Origin: Rhodococcus sp. HNM0563
GTDB lineage: Bacteria > Actinomycetota > Actinomycetes > Mycobacteriales > Mycobacteriaceae
Direction: 5' to 3'
DNA length: 47,375 nt
NCBI RefSeq assembly: GCF_012726195.1
Contig: NZ_JAASAF010000005.1
Coordinates: forward strand, 459,257-506,631
The notes under the pieces are model-generated. The model made no database searches and was not told where the DNA came from. It saw only the letters and a list, made by a program, of their open reading frames with translations. Position numbers and translations under genes: made by a program. The first letter of the stretch is position 1. Each line of letters starts with the position of its first letter. This document shows positions 36,639 to 45,590 of the stretch, in pieces.

Positions 36639-36716
36639 GAGCCACAGCGTACTTCCGGTTGCGCCCGGCAGAGTCGGGCGGCGATCGAGTCGGCCGCCAC
36701 GCTAGCGTTGTCGATC

Positions 36717-37418
36717 ATGGTCGTCACCGAGCGTTCACCTCGTGTTCCCGCACAGTTGGCCCAGCCGATGCTGTTGGCTGCTTTGTCGACTGCGATCGTC
36801 CTGGCGCTGCTCGCCGTGGCAGCAGTCCCCGTGCGCGACGAGTTGTATCTGGCCATCGCGCAGACTTTCGAAGGGTCGTGGTCGGGGCCCGCAGCAGGTG
36901 TCGTCGCCGACAAGGGGTTACTCGTTCTCGTGGCCACCGCAGCTGTGCTCGCGGTGCGGACCTGGCTCGAGAATCGCCGCGCCTTCGTCACTCTCGTGGT
37001 GGCAGGGGCCGGGGTCATCGTCGCGTACTTGTCGAGCGAATTCATCAAAGTGGTGGTGACCGAACCGCGGCCGTGCCGTGCCCTCGGCATTCGGACCGTT
37101 CTGGATTGCCCGGAGATCGGTGACTGGTCGTGGCCGTCGAACCATTCCGTGATCGCTGCGTCGTTTGCCACTGCGTGTGTGCTTGCGGTCCGGCGAACGC
37201 TCTGGTTCGTCGCCCCGCTGGCCGCGGTGCTCGGTCTCTCACGCGTCGCAGGCGGCGTGCACTACGTTCACGACGTGTTCTCGGGCATGGCGTTGGGGGT
37301 GCTGGTCGTGTCTTTGGTGACGGCAGCATTACTGCCGCTCGCGGACCGGATCGGGGCATTCCGGGGGTCGGGTCCGGTCAGGCCTTCCAGTCGGCCGGAC
37401 GAACCGCGTGGCGGCTGA
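36717..37418 (+). CDS. PAP2-family membrane phosphatase
   Basis: The 233-residue integral membrane protein has the three PAP2 motifs in order: KVVVTEPRP (KxxxxxxRP), PSNHS (PSGH variant with Asn) and SRVAGGVHYVHD (SRxxxxxHxxxD). All catalytic Arg, His and Asp residues are present. Five to six membrane helices are predicted. Such enzymes dephosphorylate phosphatidic acid, undecaprenyl pyrophosphate or prenol phosphates; the substrate is open. The ATG is used (a TTG lies 9 bases upstream); a -10-like TAGCGT just before it suggests a very short leader. Its 3' end overlaps the opposite gene. Confidence 0.9.
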   Translation: MVVTERSPRVPAQLAQPMLLAALSTAIVLALLAVAAVPVRDELYLAIAQTFEGSWSGPAAGVVADKGLLVLVATAAVLAVRTWLENRRAFVTLVVAGAGVIVAYLSSEFIKVVVTEPRPCRALGIRTVLDCPEIGDWSWPSNHSVIAASFATACVLAVRRTLWFVAPLAAVLGLSRVAGGVHYVHDVFSGMALGVLVVSLVTAALLPLADRIGAFRGSGPVRPSSRPDEPRGG

Positions 37419-37851
37419 GGATCGAGATGCGGTTGAACGAGTTCATCGCGATCGCAACCCAGATGATCGCGGAGACCTGCGCATCGTCGAGGACCTTTCG
37501 GGCTTCCGCGTAGCGGCAGTCCTGCTCGTACGACGACGGCAGGGTCGTCACCAGTTCGGCGAGGGTCAGTGCGGCACACTCCGCCTCGGTGAACAGGTCG
37601 GTGTCGCGCCATGCAGGCAGGACGGCGAGACGCTGCGCCTTCTCACCTGCCTTCAGCGCGTCACGAATGTGCACGTCGAGGCAGTAGGCGCATCCGTTGA
37701 TCTGCGACACGCGGACATTGACGAGTTCGGTGAGCTTCCGGTCGAGGCCCGCCTCGCTCACCGCGTCTCGGACGGCGACCGCGACCGCCACCTGTGCGCG
37801 GTACACCGGGCGGGTCTGCTTGTCGATGGGGATGCGCTCACTGCGTTTCAT
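37378..37851 (-). CDS. AhpD-like carboxymuconolactone decarboxylase family protein
   Basis: The 157-residue protein has the AhpD-type core: ELVNVRVSQINGCAYCLDVH with a CxxC redox pair and nearby His, followed by helices. Members act as alkylhydroperoxidase partners or decarboxylases; the CxxCxxxH pattern favours a peroxidase-like redox role. Its 3' end runs 41 bases into the 3' end of the convergent PAP2 gene, and its 5' end overlaps the upstream GNAT gene by 14 bases, so it is co-transcribed with GNAT. Confidence 0.9.
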   Translation of the reverse strand: MKRSERIPIDKQTRPVYRAQVAVAVAVRDAVSEAGLDRKLTELVNVRVSQINGCAYCLDVHIRDALKAGEKAQRLAVLPAWRDTDLFTEAECAALTLAELVTTLPSSYEQDCRYAEARKVLDDAQVSAIIWVAIAMNSFNRISILSRHAVRPADWKA

Positions 37852-38176
37852 GTGTGCCCTCCGGCCGGTCGACGATGGTGTCGTACTCGTGGTGCTCGGC
37901 GACGTATCTGGCGACGTACGGGCACACCGGCACGATGCGTCCGTCGTGCGCCGCGACGTCGTCGAGTGCGAACTTCACGAGGCGGCCCGCGAGGCCGAGG
38001 CCCCCGTAGTTCTCGTCCACCTCGGTGTGGACGAACACGCGTCGCGTGCCCTCGCCGTCCCGGTAGTCGGCGTGCCCCACGACGGTGTCGCCGTCGAGGA
38101 TTTCGTAGCGACTGCGCTGCGGATTGTGCGAGACGCTGATGTCGGCGAGGCGGGGATCGGGAGTATCCGTGGACAT
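37838..38176 (-). CDS. Small GNAT N-acetyltransferase (NATD1/YidJ-like)
   Basis: The 112-residue protein is a minimal GCN5-related acetyltransferase. The acetyl-CoA loop is ENYGGLGLAGRL, and the family's late motif VPVCPYVARYV with a conserved Cys follows. It begins with a short linker and the SRYEILDGDTVVGHADYR strand pair. The ATG at 38176 has GGAAGG upstream; the open frame extends 60 bases further without homology. The acceptor is unknown. Confidence 0.88.
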   Translation of the reverse strand: MSTDTPDPRLADISVSHNPQRSRYEILDGDTVVGHADYRDGEGTRRVFVHTEVDENYGGLGLAGRLVKFALDDVAAHDGRIVPVCPYVARYVAEHHEYDTIVDRPEGTHETQ

Positions 38177-38260
38177 ATCAGAATCCTTCCGGCAGGTGCG
38201 GCAGCCTTCGAGCGTAGCTGCGAACGACGGGGTCATCGGCCGTTCTCGTGGTTCACCGGG

Positions 38261-38731
38261 TCAGCTGGTGCGCCTGTGTTCCTGCATGTGGTTCTGGATC
38301 GCGGTGAAGGCATCGCCCATCACAGTGATGACCTCGGGGGAGAGGACGTCGAACATGGTTGCGCGTACTGCGGCGACATGGCCGGGTCCGGCCGAGGCGA
38401 GGACCGCGGCGCCGGTATCGGTCAACTCCGCCCATGCGCCGCGCTTGTCGGATTCGCATTCGACACGCCGGACCCACCCGGCGCCCTCCATGCGCGTGAT
38501 GGCACGGGTTATCCCGCTCCTGGTGGTGGTGCTCGCGTCGGAGAGTTCTCGCATCCGAAGTCTGCGGTCTTCCGCTTCGGAGAGCAGGACGAGAATCTCG
38601 TAGTCGGCGAATGAGATGCCCGAGTCGCGCACCAACTGCTTGTCCAGGGATTGGAAGAGCATGCGGGTGGCGTCGAGATAGGAGCGCCACAGCCGGTGCT
38701 CGTCGTGGGCCAGCCACTTCGTCGGTTCCAT
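38261..38731 (-). CDS. MarR-family transcriptional regulator
   Basis: The 156-residue winged-helix protein has the MarR core ISFADYEILVLLSEAEDRRL, recognition region STTTRSGITRAITRMEGAG and wing ECESDKRGAWAELTD. It is divergent from the VOC-pirin-pirin genes. The gap holds a 9-8-9 palindrome that is a plausible operator for it and would cover its own -35 region. A -10-like TATGGT ends 6 bases before the ATG, so its mRNA may be leaderless. Confidence 0.92.
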   Translation of the reverse strand: MEPTKWLAHDEHRLWRSYLDATRMLFQSLDKQLVRDSGISFADYEILVLLSEAEDRRLRMRELSDASTTTRSGITRAITRMEGAGWVRRVECESDKRGAWAELTDTGAAVLASAGPGHVAAVRATMFDVLSPEVITVMGDAFTAIQNHMQEHRRTS

Positions 38732-38748
38732 AGTTCAACCATAGCAGG

Positions 38749-38786
38749 TAGTTGACGAAGCAACTATCAATTTGCCATGATAGTTG
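38749..38786. promoter_or_regulatory. Palindromic MarR-type operator
   Basis: CAACTATCA (38761-38769) and TGATAGTTG (38778-38786) form a perfect 9-bp inverted repeat with an 8-base spacer. A third half-site, TAGTTG at 38749-38754, faces CAACTA at 38761-38766. TTGACA at 38784-38789 overlaps the right arm as a likely -35 for the rightward genes. Size and position suit a MarR dimer controlling both directions. Confidence 0.75.
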
Positions 38787-38843
38787 ACAGATCAATCAGT
38801 TGGCGGGCGGCTTGCTGCTGCCGGTGTACGGAGGAGGGCTCGG

Positions 38844-39347
38844 ATGGCTGTCATCGCGCAGGACCAGGATTCGTTCGCGCATCGCCGCGAGGAGATCCGC
38901 GACCGTTATCTGCTGCCCGTGGGAACGCGACCCGAATCATCTGCGCGGGGCTTGCACCACACGGCCATTGTGAGCGGCGACGTCGAGCGCACCGTGGTGT
39001 TCTATCAGGAACTGCTCGAGTTCCCCTTGGTCGAACTCATCGAGAATCGCGACTATCCCGGATCGTCACACTTCTTCTTCGATATCGGCAACGGAAACCT
39101 CTTGGCGTTCTTCGACTTCCCCGGTCTCGACATCAGCCCCTACCGGGAAGTGCTCGGCGGACTGCATCACATCGCCATCAGCATGGAACCAGCTAAATGG
39201 ACGCACCTGCGTGACAAGCTGACCGCCGCAGGAATCGAAGTCGCCGAACACAGCGAAGTTTCGTTGTACTTCCCCGGCCCCGACGGCGAGCGCCTCGAGC
39301 TCATCGCCGATCCGCTCGGTGAAATGTACGGCTCGACCATCCTCTGA
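38844..39347 (+). CDS. VOC-family (glyoxalase/extradiol dioxygenase-like) protein
   Basis: The 167 residues form two beta-alpha-beta-beta-beta modules. Metal ligand candidates are His in LHHTAIVSGD, His in LHHIAISME and Glu in GERLELIAD, giving a two-His-one-Glu site typical of the vicinal oxygen chelate fold. It could be a dioxygenase, isomerase or resistance protein; the substrate is not readable. GGAGGAG lies upstream of the ATG. It is the first gene after the MarR operator and is followed by two pirins, suggesting one inducible unit. Confidence 0.88.
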   Translation: MAVIAQDQDSFAHRREEIRDRYLLPVGTRPESSARGLHHTAIVSGDVERTVVFYQELLEFPLVELIENRDYPGSSHFFFDIGNGNLLAFFDFPGLDISPYREVLGGLHHIAISMEPAKWTHLRDKLTAAGIEVAEHSEVSLYFPGPDGERLELIADPLGEMYGSTIL

Positions 39348-39438
39348 CTCGCTCCGAGTCGATGACACCCGGTGTGTGAAGCACCGATGGCGCACACTGA
39401 ACCATGAGTTCGGCACAAGACGGAAGGTCACGATCGAG

Positions 39439-40446
39439 ATGAGCAACACCGACGCCACACCCACCGAGATCCGCTGCCGCACCGAGGACCCTCCGGTCGG
39501 TGACACCCGGAATCCGCGCGTCGAGATCATCACCTCGCGTGAGGTGCCTCTCGGCGGTCCGCGTGCCATGCCCGTGCGTCGCACCCTTCCTCAGCGACAA
39601 CGTTCCCTCATCGGTGCATGGTGCTTCGTCGACCACTACGGACCCGACGATGTCTCGGTCACTGGAGGCATGGACGTCGCACCTCACCCACACACCGGCC
39701 TGCAGACTGTGAGTTGGCTGTTCACAGGGGAAGTCGAACACCGGGACAGCGACGGAGTGCACGCCATGGTTCGCCCGGGCGAGATGAACCTGATGACCGG
39801 CGGCCACGGCATCTGCCACTCGGAGGTCTCGACACCGGCGACGACCACGCTGCACGGCGTCCAGCTGTGGGTGGCCCTGCCCGACTCGGACCGCGACGCC
39901 CCACGCGAGTTCCAGCATTACGTGCCCGAACCCACCGACCTCGGCGGTGGCACTGGCAAGGTGTTCCTCGGAACCCTCGCCGGCAACACCTCGCCGGTCC
40001 GCACCTTCACACCGCTCCTCGGTGTCGAAATCGTCATCGACGCGGGCGCGACCCTCTCTCTCGACGTCGACTCCGCGTTCGAGCACGGGATCCTTGTCGA
40101 CACCGGAGAAGTTGCGCTATTCGATACCGTCCTGCAGCGCGCAGCACTCGGCTACGTCGGCACCGGCGTGCCCCGGTTGACCCTGACCAACCGCGCCGAT
40201 GAACCCGCGCGAGTGCTTCTGCTCGGAGGTGCGCCGTTCGGGGAGGAAATCGTCATGTGGTGGAACTTCGTCGGTCGGTCCCACGACGAGATCGTCGCCT
40301 TCCGCGATGCCTGGCAGAACGGATCCGACAGGTTCGGGCGCGTCGAAGGATACGTGGGAGACGTCGCGAGGCTTCCCGCGCCGGGTCTGCCGAACGCTCA
40401 GATCCGTCCCCGCCGCAATCCGCCCACCGCAGACCCGAACTGCTGA
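39439..40446 (+). CDS. Pirin-family protein, first copy
   Basis: The 335-residue bicupin has the pirin iron-site residues in PHPHTGLQTVSWLFTGEVEH and GGHGICHSE (three His and one Glu). The pirin C-terminal domain with LLGGAPFGEEIVMWWNFVGR follows. Bacterial pirins can act as quercetin 2,3-dioxygenases or as redox-sensing regulators. The ATG at 39439 follows a modest GGAAGG; 91 bases separate it from the VOC gene. Confidence 0.92.
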   Translation: MSNTDATPTEIRCRTEDPPVGDTRNPRVEIITSREVPLGGPRAMPVRRTLPQRQRSLIGAWCFVDHYGPDDVSVTGGMDVAPHPHTGLQTVSWLFTGEVEHRDSDGVHAMVRPGEMNLMTGGHGICHSEVSTPATTTLHGVQLWVALPDSDRDAPREFQHYVPEPTDLGGGTGKVFLGTLAGNTSPVRTFTPLLGVEIVIDAGATLSLDVDSAFEHGILVDTGEVALFDTVLQRAALGYVGTGVPRLTLTNRADEPARVLLLGGAPFGEEIVMWWNFVGRSHDEIVAFRDAWQNGSDRFGRVEGYVGDVARLPAPGLPNAQIRPRRNPPTADPNC

Positions 40447-40464
40447 CCCGGAGAAACAATCACC

Positions 40465-41262
40465 ATGAGCACCGCTGTCCACGAACCGCACCTCGACGTC
40501 CGCCGCGCAGACGACCGGCCCAAGACCAAGATCGACTGGCTCGATTCGAAGCACTCCTTCTCCTTCGGGCAGCACTATGACCCCGCGAACACCCACCACG
40601 GCGTTCTGATGGTGAACAACGACGACATCGTCACCCCTGGACAAGGTTTCGACACACATCCCCATCAGGACATGGAGATCGTCACTTGGGTTCTGAAGGG
40701 TTCACTCGTCCACCAGGATTCGACCGGTCATTCCGGTGTCATCTACCCTGGGCTGGCTCAGCGCATGACCGCGGGTTCCGGAATTCTGCACTCGGAGAAG
40801 AACGACTCGTGGCGCTTCGACGGCGCCACCGGTCTGCACGCCGAACAGCACGATGAACCCGTTCACTTCGTCCAGATGTGGGTGTTGCCCGACGAAGCCG
40901 GCGTAGCACCGGGATACGAGCAGCTCGAGATCGACCGCGAACTGCTCGCCGGTGACCTCGTACCCGTAGCGTCCGGGATCGACGACCACGCGGACCACGC
41001 GGCAATTCGCATCCGGAACCGGTATGCGGCACTGCACGTGGCGCGGATGCAGCCCGGACGTCCGGTCACATTGCCCGACGCACCGTCCCTGCATCTGTTC
41101 GTCGCGCGCGGCAATATCGCTCTCGAAGGGGTCGGACTGCTCGCCGAAGGCGACGCGGTGCGCGTCAGCGGCGGAGGTGGGCAACAGCTCACCACCGATA
41201 CCGGCGCCGAAGTCCTCGTGTGGGAGATGCACGCCACCGTCGGCGGCCGAGCGCCGCAGTAG
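40465..41262 (+). CDS. Pirin-family protein, second copy (YhhW-like)
   Basis: The 265-residue protein is a shorter pirin of the YhhW type. It has HSFSFGQHYDP at the N-terminus, iron ligands in FDTHPHQDMEIVTWVLKG and GSGILHSEKN, and a second cupin ending near LLAEGDAVRVSGGGG. It starts 18 bases after the first pirin stop, with GGAGAAAC before the ATG. The two pirins are from different subfamilies, not a recent duplication. Confidence 0.92.
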   Translation: MSTAVHEPHLDVRRADDRPKTKIDWLDSKHSFSFGQHYDPANTHHGVLMVNNDDIVTPGQGFDTHPHQDMEIVTWVLKGSLVHQDSTGHSGVIYPGLAQRMTAGSGILHSEKNDSWRFDGATGLHAEQHDEPVHFVQMWVLPDEAGVAPGYEQLEIDRELLAGDLVPVASGIDDHADHAAIRIRNRYAALHVARMQPGRPVTLPDAPSLHLFVARGNIALEGVGLLAEGDAVRVSGGGGQQLTTDTGAEVLVWEMHATVGGRAPQ

Positions 41263-41272
41263 GCTCGTGGAT

Positions 41273-43144
41273 GTGGGATTCTCTTCGGCCGATCTCTCCG
41301 CCACAGCGGTAGCGCTGCTCCGTGACAGTGGGCCGCGCACGCTGTCGGGACTCGCGGAAGCTCTCGCGGACCGCGGTTTCGGAGATCGCACGCGGATCGA
41401 GGCTGCGATCGAACTCGACGATGCACTCTCCGACCCCGTAATCACCGAGCTGCGCGACGGACGCTATGTCGCGCTCGATGCCGTGCTCGACGGGCGCGTT
41501 TTCGCCCATCGGCTCACCGCGGAAGAGATCGCGGCGAATGCCGTCGAATTGTTCGACGTATTGCTCCCCGCCTTGCTGGTCCAGGCCCATTCACCGATCA
41601 GCGTCGCTGTTCCCGGATTCCACGACGATCTACTTGCGTCCCGCTCACTGACCGACAAACCCTGGGCGCAATTCGGGGTCGTCATCCTGCCCGAAGACGT
41701 TCTGGCTTCGCGCAAGGCAGGCGACCTCGTCGCGCTCACCGTCCGACACGGTGAGGTCACCGTCGAACAACTCGAAGACGAAGTGATTGCGGGCACGGTC
41801 GGCGCATGGGCGTCGGCGATCTCGGCGCGGGCCCCCGAATCGGATCTCTATCTCGAACTGGATCTGCTCGAGGCACTTGTCGCCGATCCACGACTGGCGC
41901 GCGACCGGTGCGCCCCGCTGAGCGAACAACTCGCCGAGGCCGGATTCGCACGCGCAGGCAACAGGGTGATCCGGACGGATGTTGTACCTGCCACGAGACA
42001 AGCCGAACAGGAGACCGCCGCATCCGGTTGGTTCGGCAAGACATTCGGGCTCGACGAAATCTCGGCGCGCACGGCCACTCGATTCCTGGCCGTTCTAGTG
42101 TCGTGGTCCCCCGCGGACGACGAGGACTACTCGCTCGAAGCCGACCTGGACGAGTACTTCGATGACCCCGCCGCACTGACACCACTCGCAGCTGCGGCTG
42201 TTGCGCAGCTGGTGGTGGACGAGGCGCTGCTCCGGCTCGGAATCGGACCGCGCGAGGTGATGCAGGCCGCGGAACAGCTCTTACGTCGTGGGCCTCGCGT
42301 CACGCGGGCCGCCGCACACTGGATGATCGGACGGGCCGAACTTGCGCGCGGCGATGTCCACGAGGCCGAACGCCGCTACCGACTCGCATCCTCGGAGAAT
42401 CCCGGTTTCTCACCCGCATCGGAAGGTCTCGCGACATTCGCATCGATGCGAGGCGAGGCAACCACGGGTCTGCTGTTGCTCGAGCGAACCGCGACCGGAA
42501 CCCAGCATGCAATGTATCCGTTCCTGCAGCATTTCAAGCCGGTCGAACACCCGGAACTGGGCCGCAACGACCGCTGCTGGTGCGGTTCGGGCCTCAAGTA
42601 CAAAGTGTGTCACCTCGGTAAGGCCCACGCCGCGCTCGAGCACCGCGCCGTCTGGTTGTATGCCAAGGCAGGTCTGATCATCGACCAACCGCGCTGGCAA
42701 CGACTCTTGGCCGACGTCGATCCGGCCGACGACAACGTGCGGCTGATAGCGGACGTCGTGCTGTTCGACGGTGGAGCGTTCGACGATTTCGTCGAGCACT
42801 GGGCTTCGATGCTTCCCGAGGACGAACGCGACCTCGCGCAGCGGTGGCTGGGTGCGCCACTTGTGATGGGAGTGCTCGACGAGGTGCGTCCCGGCGACGG
42901 ATTCACCATTCGCGAGCCGAGCAGCGGCAAGAGCACGCGAGTGATGGATCGGACCGTGGGTGACGATGTGGGCGTCGGTGAGACCGTACTGGTCCGACCA
43001 CTCCCGGTCTGCGGGCAGTGGCACAACTATCTCGGTGTGCACCCGGTTCCGGACGGCAGCCACGAAGCGGTCCGCGCGCTCCTCGACGCACCGGAGCTGT
43101 CCCCGCAGGCCCTCGGGCGGGTACTCGGGGACAGCGACCGGTGA
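41273..43144 (+). CDS. Large SEC-C motif protein of unknown function
   Basis: The 623-residue protein has one clear motif, a SEC-C zinc-binding segment NDRCWCGSGLKYKVCH near residue 435. The N-terminal 80 residues look like a winged helix (LSGLAEALADRGFGDRTRIE). The middle is helical with a TPR-like stretch (about 340-400: RAAAHWMIGRAELARGDVHE and following). No enzyme signature is seen. GTG at 41273 is used because TAGG is 9 bases upstream; GTG at 41267 is also possible. SEC-C tails occur on SecA and on various nucleic-acid proteins. Confidence 0.8.
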   Translation: MGFSSADLSATAVALLRDSGPRTLSGLAEALADRGFGDRTRIEAAIELDDALSDPVITELRDGRYVALDAVLDGRVFAHRLTAEEIAANAVELFDVLLPALLVQAHSPISVAVPGFHDDLLASRSLTDKPWAQFGVVILPEDVLASRKAGDLVALTVRHGEVTVEQLEDEVIAGTVGAWASAISARAPESDLYLELDLLEALVADPRLARDRCAPLSEQLAEAGFARAGNRVIRTDVVPATRQAEQETAASGWFGKTFGLDEISARTATRFLAVLVSWSPADDEDYSLEADLDEYFDDPAALTPLAAAAVAQLVVDEALLRLGIGPREVMQAAEQLLRRGPRVTRAAAHWMIGRAELARGDVHEAERRYRLASSENPGFSPASEGLATFASMRGEATTGLLLLERTATGTQHAMYPFLQHFKPVEHPELGRNDRCWCGSGLKYKVCHLGKAHAALEHRAVWLYAKAGLIIDQPRWQRLLADVDPADDNVRLIADVVLFDGGAFDDFVEHWASMLPEDERDLAQRWLGAPLVMGVLDEVRPGDGFTIREPSSGKSTRVMDRTVGDDVGVGETVLVRPLPVCGQWHNYLGVHPVPDGSHEAVRALLDAPELSPQALGRVLGDSDR

Positions 43145-43156
43145 CGTCGAACGAAC

Positions 43157-44170
43157 TTATGCGGTGTCCTGCTCGGAGGGGAGCAGTCGGGCCAGCACGT
43201 CGGTGAGGGTGATCAGGCCGACCACCCGGCTGTCGTCGGTCACGGTGGCGAGGTGATTCCGCGACTCGCGCATCGTGGCGAGCGCCTCGTACACCGGAAT
43301 CGCCGCGTCGAGTGTCAGTGCCGGCCGCATGAGATCTGCGGCGGTGACACTGTCGCCGGCCTGCAGGCTGTCACGTACGTGGACGACACCGTCGATGTGC
43401 CCGTTGCCCCGGACGAGCAACCGAAGGTGCCCGGTGCGTCGCACCACGTCCTGGATCTGCGCCACGGTGGCCTCGGGCCGGACACTGCTCGGATGCGCCT
43501 GTGGGGTGACGATGTCACCCACCGTGAGCGTCTCGAGTTCGAGTGCGCTGCTCAGATGGCCGTGGTACCGCTCGTCGAGTGTCCCGACCGTGGCCGAATG
43601 CTCGACGAGATGGCGTAGTGCGTCCGGATCCTGACCCGATGCGACCTGGTCCACCGGCTCCACTCCGACCTTGCGGAGCAACCAGTTCGCCATGTGGTTG
43701 AGCTGCATGATGAGCGGCCGCATGACCCACATGAAGCCGCGCATCGGGAGCGCGAGCAAAGTCGCCGACTTCTCCGGATGCGCAATGGCCCATGACTTCG
43801 GCGCCATCTCACCGACCACGAGGTGCAGGAAGGTGACGATGATCAGAGCCAGAACGAACCCGGCGACGTCGGCGAGCCACAGCGGCGCGCCCCAGCTCTC
43901 GAATGCCGGTGTGAGCCAATGGTGGACCGCAGGCTTGGTGATCGCGCCGAGTGCCAATGTGCACACGGTGATCCCGAGCTGTGACCCCGCCAGCAGCACC
44001 GACAGTTCCGAAGCGCTGCGCAATGCAGCACGAGCCGACCGACTCCCCGGTGCCGCATCTTCGAGCCGGTGGCGCCGTGCGGCGATCAACGCGAACTCGA
44101 CGGCGACGAAGAATGCACTCGCCGCGATCAACACGACGGTCGCGACTGCGACCACCCATGGATTATCCAC
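43157..44170 (-). CDS. CNNM/DUF21-CBS membrane protein (short form)
   Basis: The 337-residue protein has an N-terminal DUF21 membrane domain with three to four helices (VEFALIAARRHRLE, LAGSQLGITVCTLALGAITK, HLVVGEMAPKSWAIAHPEK) and a CBS pair (about 205-335). It lacks the C-terminal CorC_HlyC domain found in its neighbour. This family includes magnesium/cobalt exporters of the CorB/MpfA type. It starts inside the 3' end of the adjacent paralogue (8-base overlap), like Rv1841c and Rv1842c in mycobacteria, so the two may form a heterodimer. Confidence 0.92.
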   Translation of the reverse strand: MDNPWVVAVATVVLIAASAFFVAVEFALIAARRHRLEDAAPGSRSARAALRSASELSVLLAGSQLGITVCTLALGAITKPAVHHWLTPAFESWGAPLWLADVAGFVLALIIVTFLHLVVGEMAPKSWAIAHPEKSATLLALPMRGFMWVMRPLIMQLNHMANWLLRKVGVEPVDQVASGQDPDALRHLVEHSATVGTLDERYHGHLSSALELETLTVGDIVTPQAHPSSVRPEATVAQIQDVVRRTGHLRLLVRGNGHIDGVVHVRDSLQAGDSVTAADLMRPALTLDAAIPVYEALATMRESRNHLATVTDDSRVVGLITLTDVLARLLPSEQDTA

Positions 44171-45590
44171 GGTGCTTCACCTCGCCGTCCGTCTTGTCGT
44201 CCACCGCTGTGTCGTCGTTCGTGGCCTCGCCGCGCCCGCTTCCGTCGGCGCCCAGGGTCACGAAGATCGAGGACGGAACGTGCTTGTCGACCGAGCGGAC
44301 CTCGGCAGTGAGGAATCTCGCCGCAGGATGCGATTCGTGCACCAGATCCGCCGGATCCGGATCGACGTCGATCGTCACCGTGTCGCCGACCTCGGGAAGT
44401 CCGCCGAACTCTGCTATCACCAGACCCGCGAGGGTTTCGTAATCCCCCTCCGGGAGTTCGGCATCGAGCGTACGGACCACTTCGTCGAGGTGCGCATCGC
44501 CGCGGATGAGCCACCCATCACCCGATCGGGTGATCACCTGGGTCTCGATCGCGGGATCATGCTCGTCTGCGATCTCGCCCACGACTTCTTCGGCGATGTC
44601 CTCGACCGTGACGACACCGGCGAAACCGCCGTACTCGTCGATCACCAGCGCCATCTCCTCTCCCGTGGCGTTGAGCTGCGCGAGTACTTCGGGCAGTGCC
44701 AGGGTCGTCGGGACGATCACCGCGGATCTGCAGACGTCTCCGGCCGTACCGGTCGGATTCTCGATTGCCAGGAGATCGTGCAGATGAACGACACCTCGAA
44801 TATCGTCGGACGAGGTGCCCGCAACCGGGTATCGGGTGTGCCCGGTGCCCATCTTCTCCAAGACGCTGCTGACGGGTTCGTCGACGTCGACGAAATCCAC
44901 GCGAGCACGGGGGATCATGGCGTGTTCTGCAGTGCGGGTGGGGAAGTCGAGGATCCGATCGAGCAGTTTCGACAGCTCGGGATGCAGCTCGCCGGTGTCG
45001 CGGGATTCGGCAACGATATGCTCGAGATCCCGAGGTGTGGCCGAATGCTCCACGTCATGGACCGGCTCGATCCGCAGCACTTTCAGCAGCAGGTTCGACG
45101 ACGCATCGAACAGCCGGATGAGCCACCCGAAGAGCTTGAGGTACACCGTGGTGGAGAGTGCGAGCCACCGGGCGACCGGCTCGGGCCGGGCGATCGCGAG
45201 GTTCTTCGGGACGAGCTCACCGAAGACCATCTGCACCACGGTGGAGAACAACACCGCGAGGACGGTGCCGACAGCGACGCCGACGGCGGTGGGCACTCCC
45301 ACTCCTCCGAGTGCCACACCGAGGCCACTGCCGATCAGGGGCTCTGCGACGTAACCGACGAGTAGGCCTGTGATCGTGATACCCAGCTGTGCACCGGAGA
45401 GCATGAACGAGGTGCGGCGAGTGACCGACAGAACGCGTGAGGCGACTTTGTCTCCGCTTTCGGCGCGGGCCTTCATCCGCGAGCGGTCGACCGCCATGTA
45501 GGCGAATTCCTGGGCCACGAAGTATCCGGTCAAAGCTGTGATGGCCAGAACGACGAAGATTCCGAAGGCGATCCCGAGTGCGGTCAGCAT
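44163..45590 (-). CDS. CNNM/CorC-HlyC family membrane protein (long form)
   Basis: The 475-residue protein has a DUF21 transmembrane domain (about 1-190, including LSGAQLGITITGLLVGYVAE and FGELVPKNLAIARPE). Two CBS domains follow (HAMIPRARVDFVDVDEPVSS onward; MALVIDEYGGFAGVVTVEDI). A C-terminal CorC_HlyC domain (DGWLIRGDAHLDEV, YETLAGLVIAEFGGLP) and a charged tail complete it. It probably exports Mg2+ or a related cation; older 'hemolysin' names are misleading. A 36-codon basic reading frame overlaps its start codon. Confidence 0.93.
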   Translation of the reverse strand: MLTALGIAFGIFVVLAITALTGYFVAQEFAYMAVDRSRMKARAESGDKVASRVLSVTRRTSFMLSGAQLGITITGLLVGYVAEPLIGSGLGVALGGVGVPTAVGVAVGTVLAVLFSTVVQMVFGELVPKNLAIARPEPVARWLALSTTVYLKLFGWLIRLFDASSNLLLKVLRIEPVHDVEHSATPRDLEHIVAESRDTGELHPELSKLLDRILDFPTRTAEHAMIPRARVDFVDVDEPVSSVLEKMGTGHTRYPVAGTSSDDIRGVVHLHDLLAIENPTGTAGDVCRSAVIVPTTLALPEVLAQLNATGEEMALVIDEYGGFAGVVTVEDIAEEVVGEIADEHDPAIETQVITRSGDGWLIRGDAHLDEVVRTLDAELPEGDYETLAGLVIAEFGGLPEVGDTVTIDVDPDPADLVHESHPAARFLTAEVRSVDKHVPSSIFVTLGADGSGRGEATNDDTAVDDKTDGEVKHRG

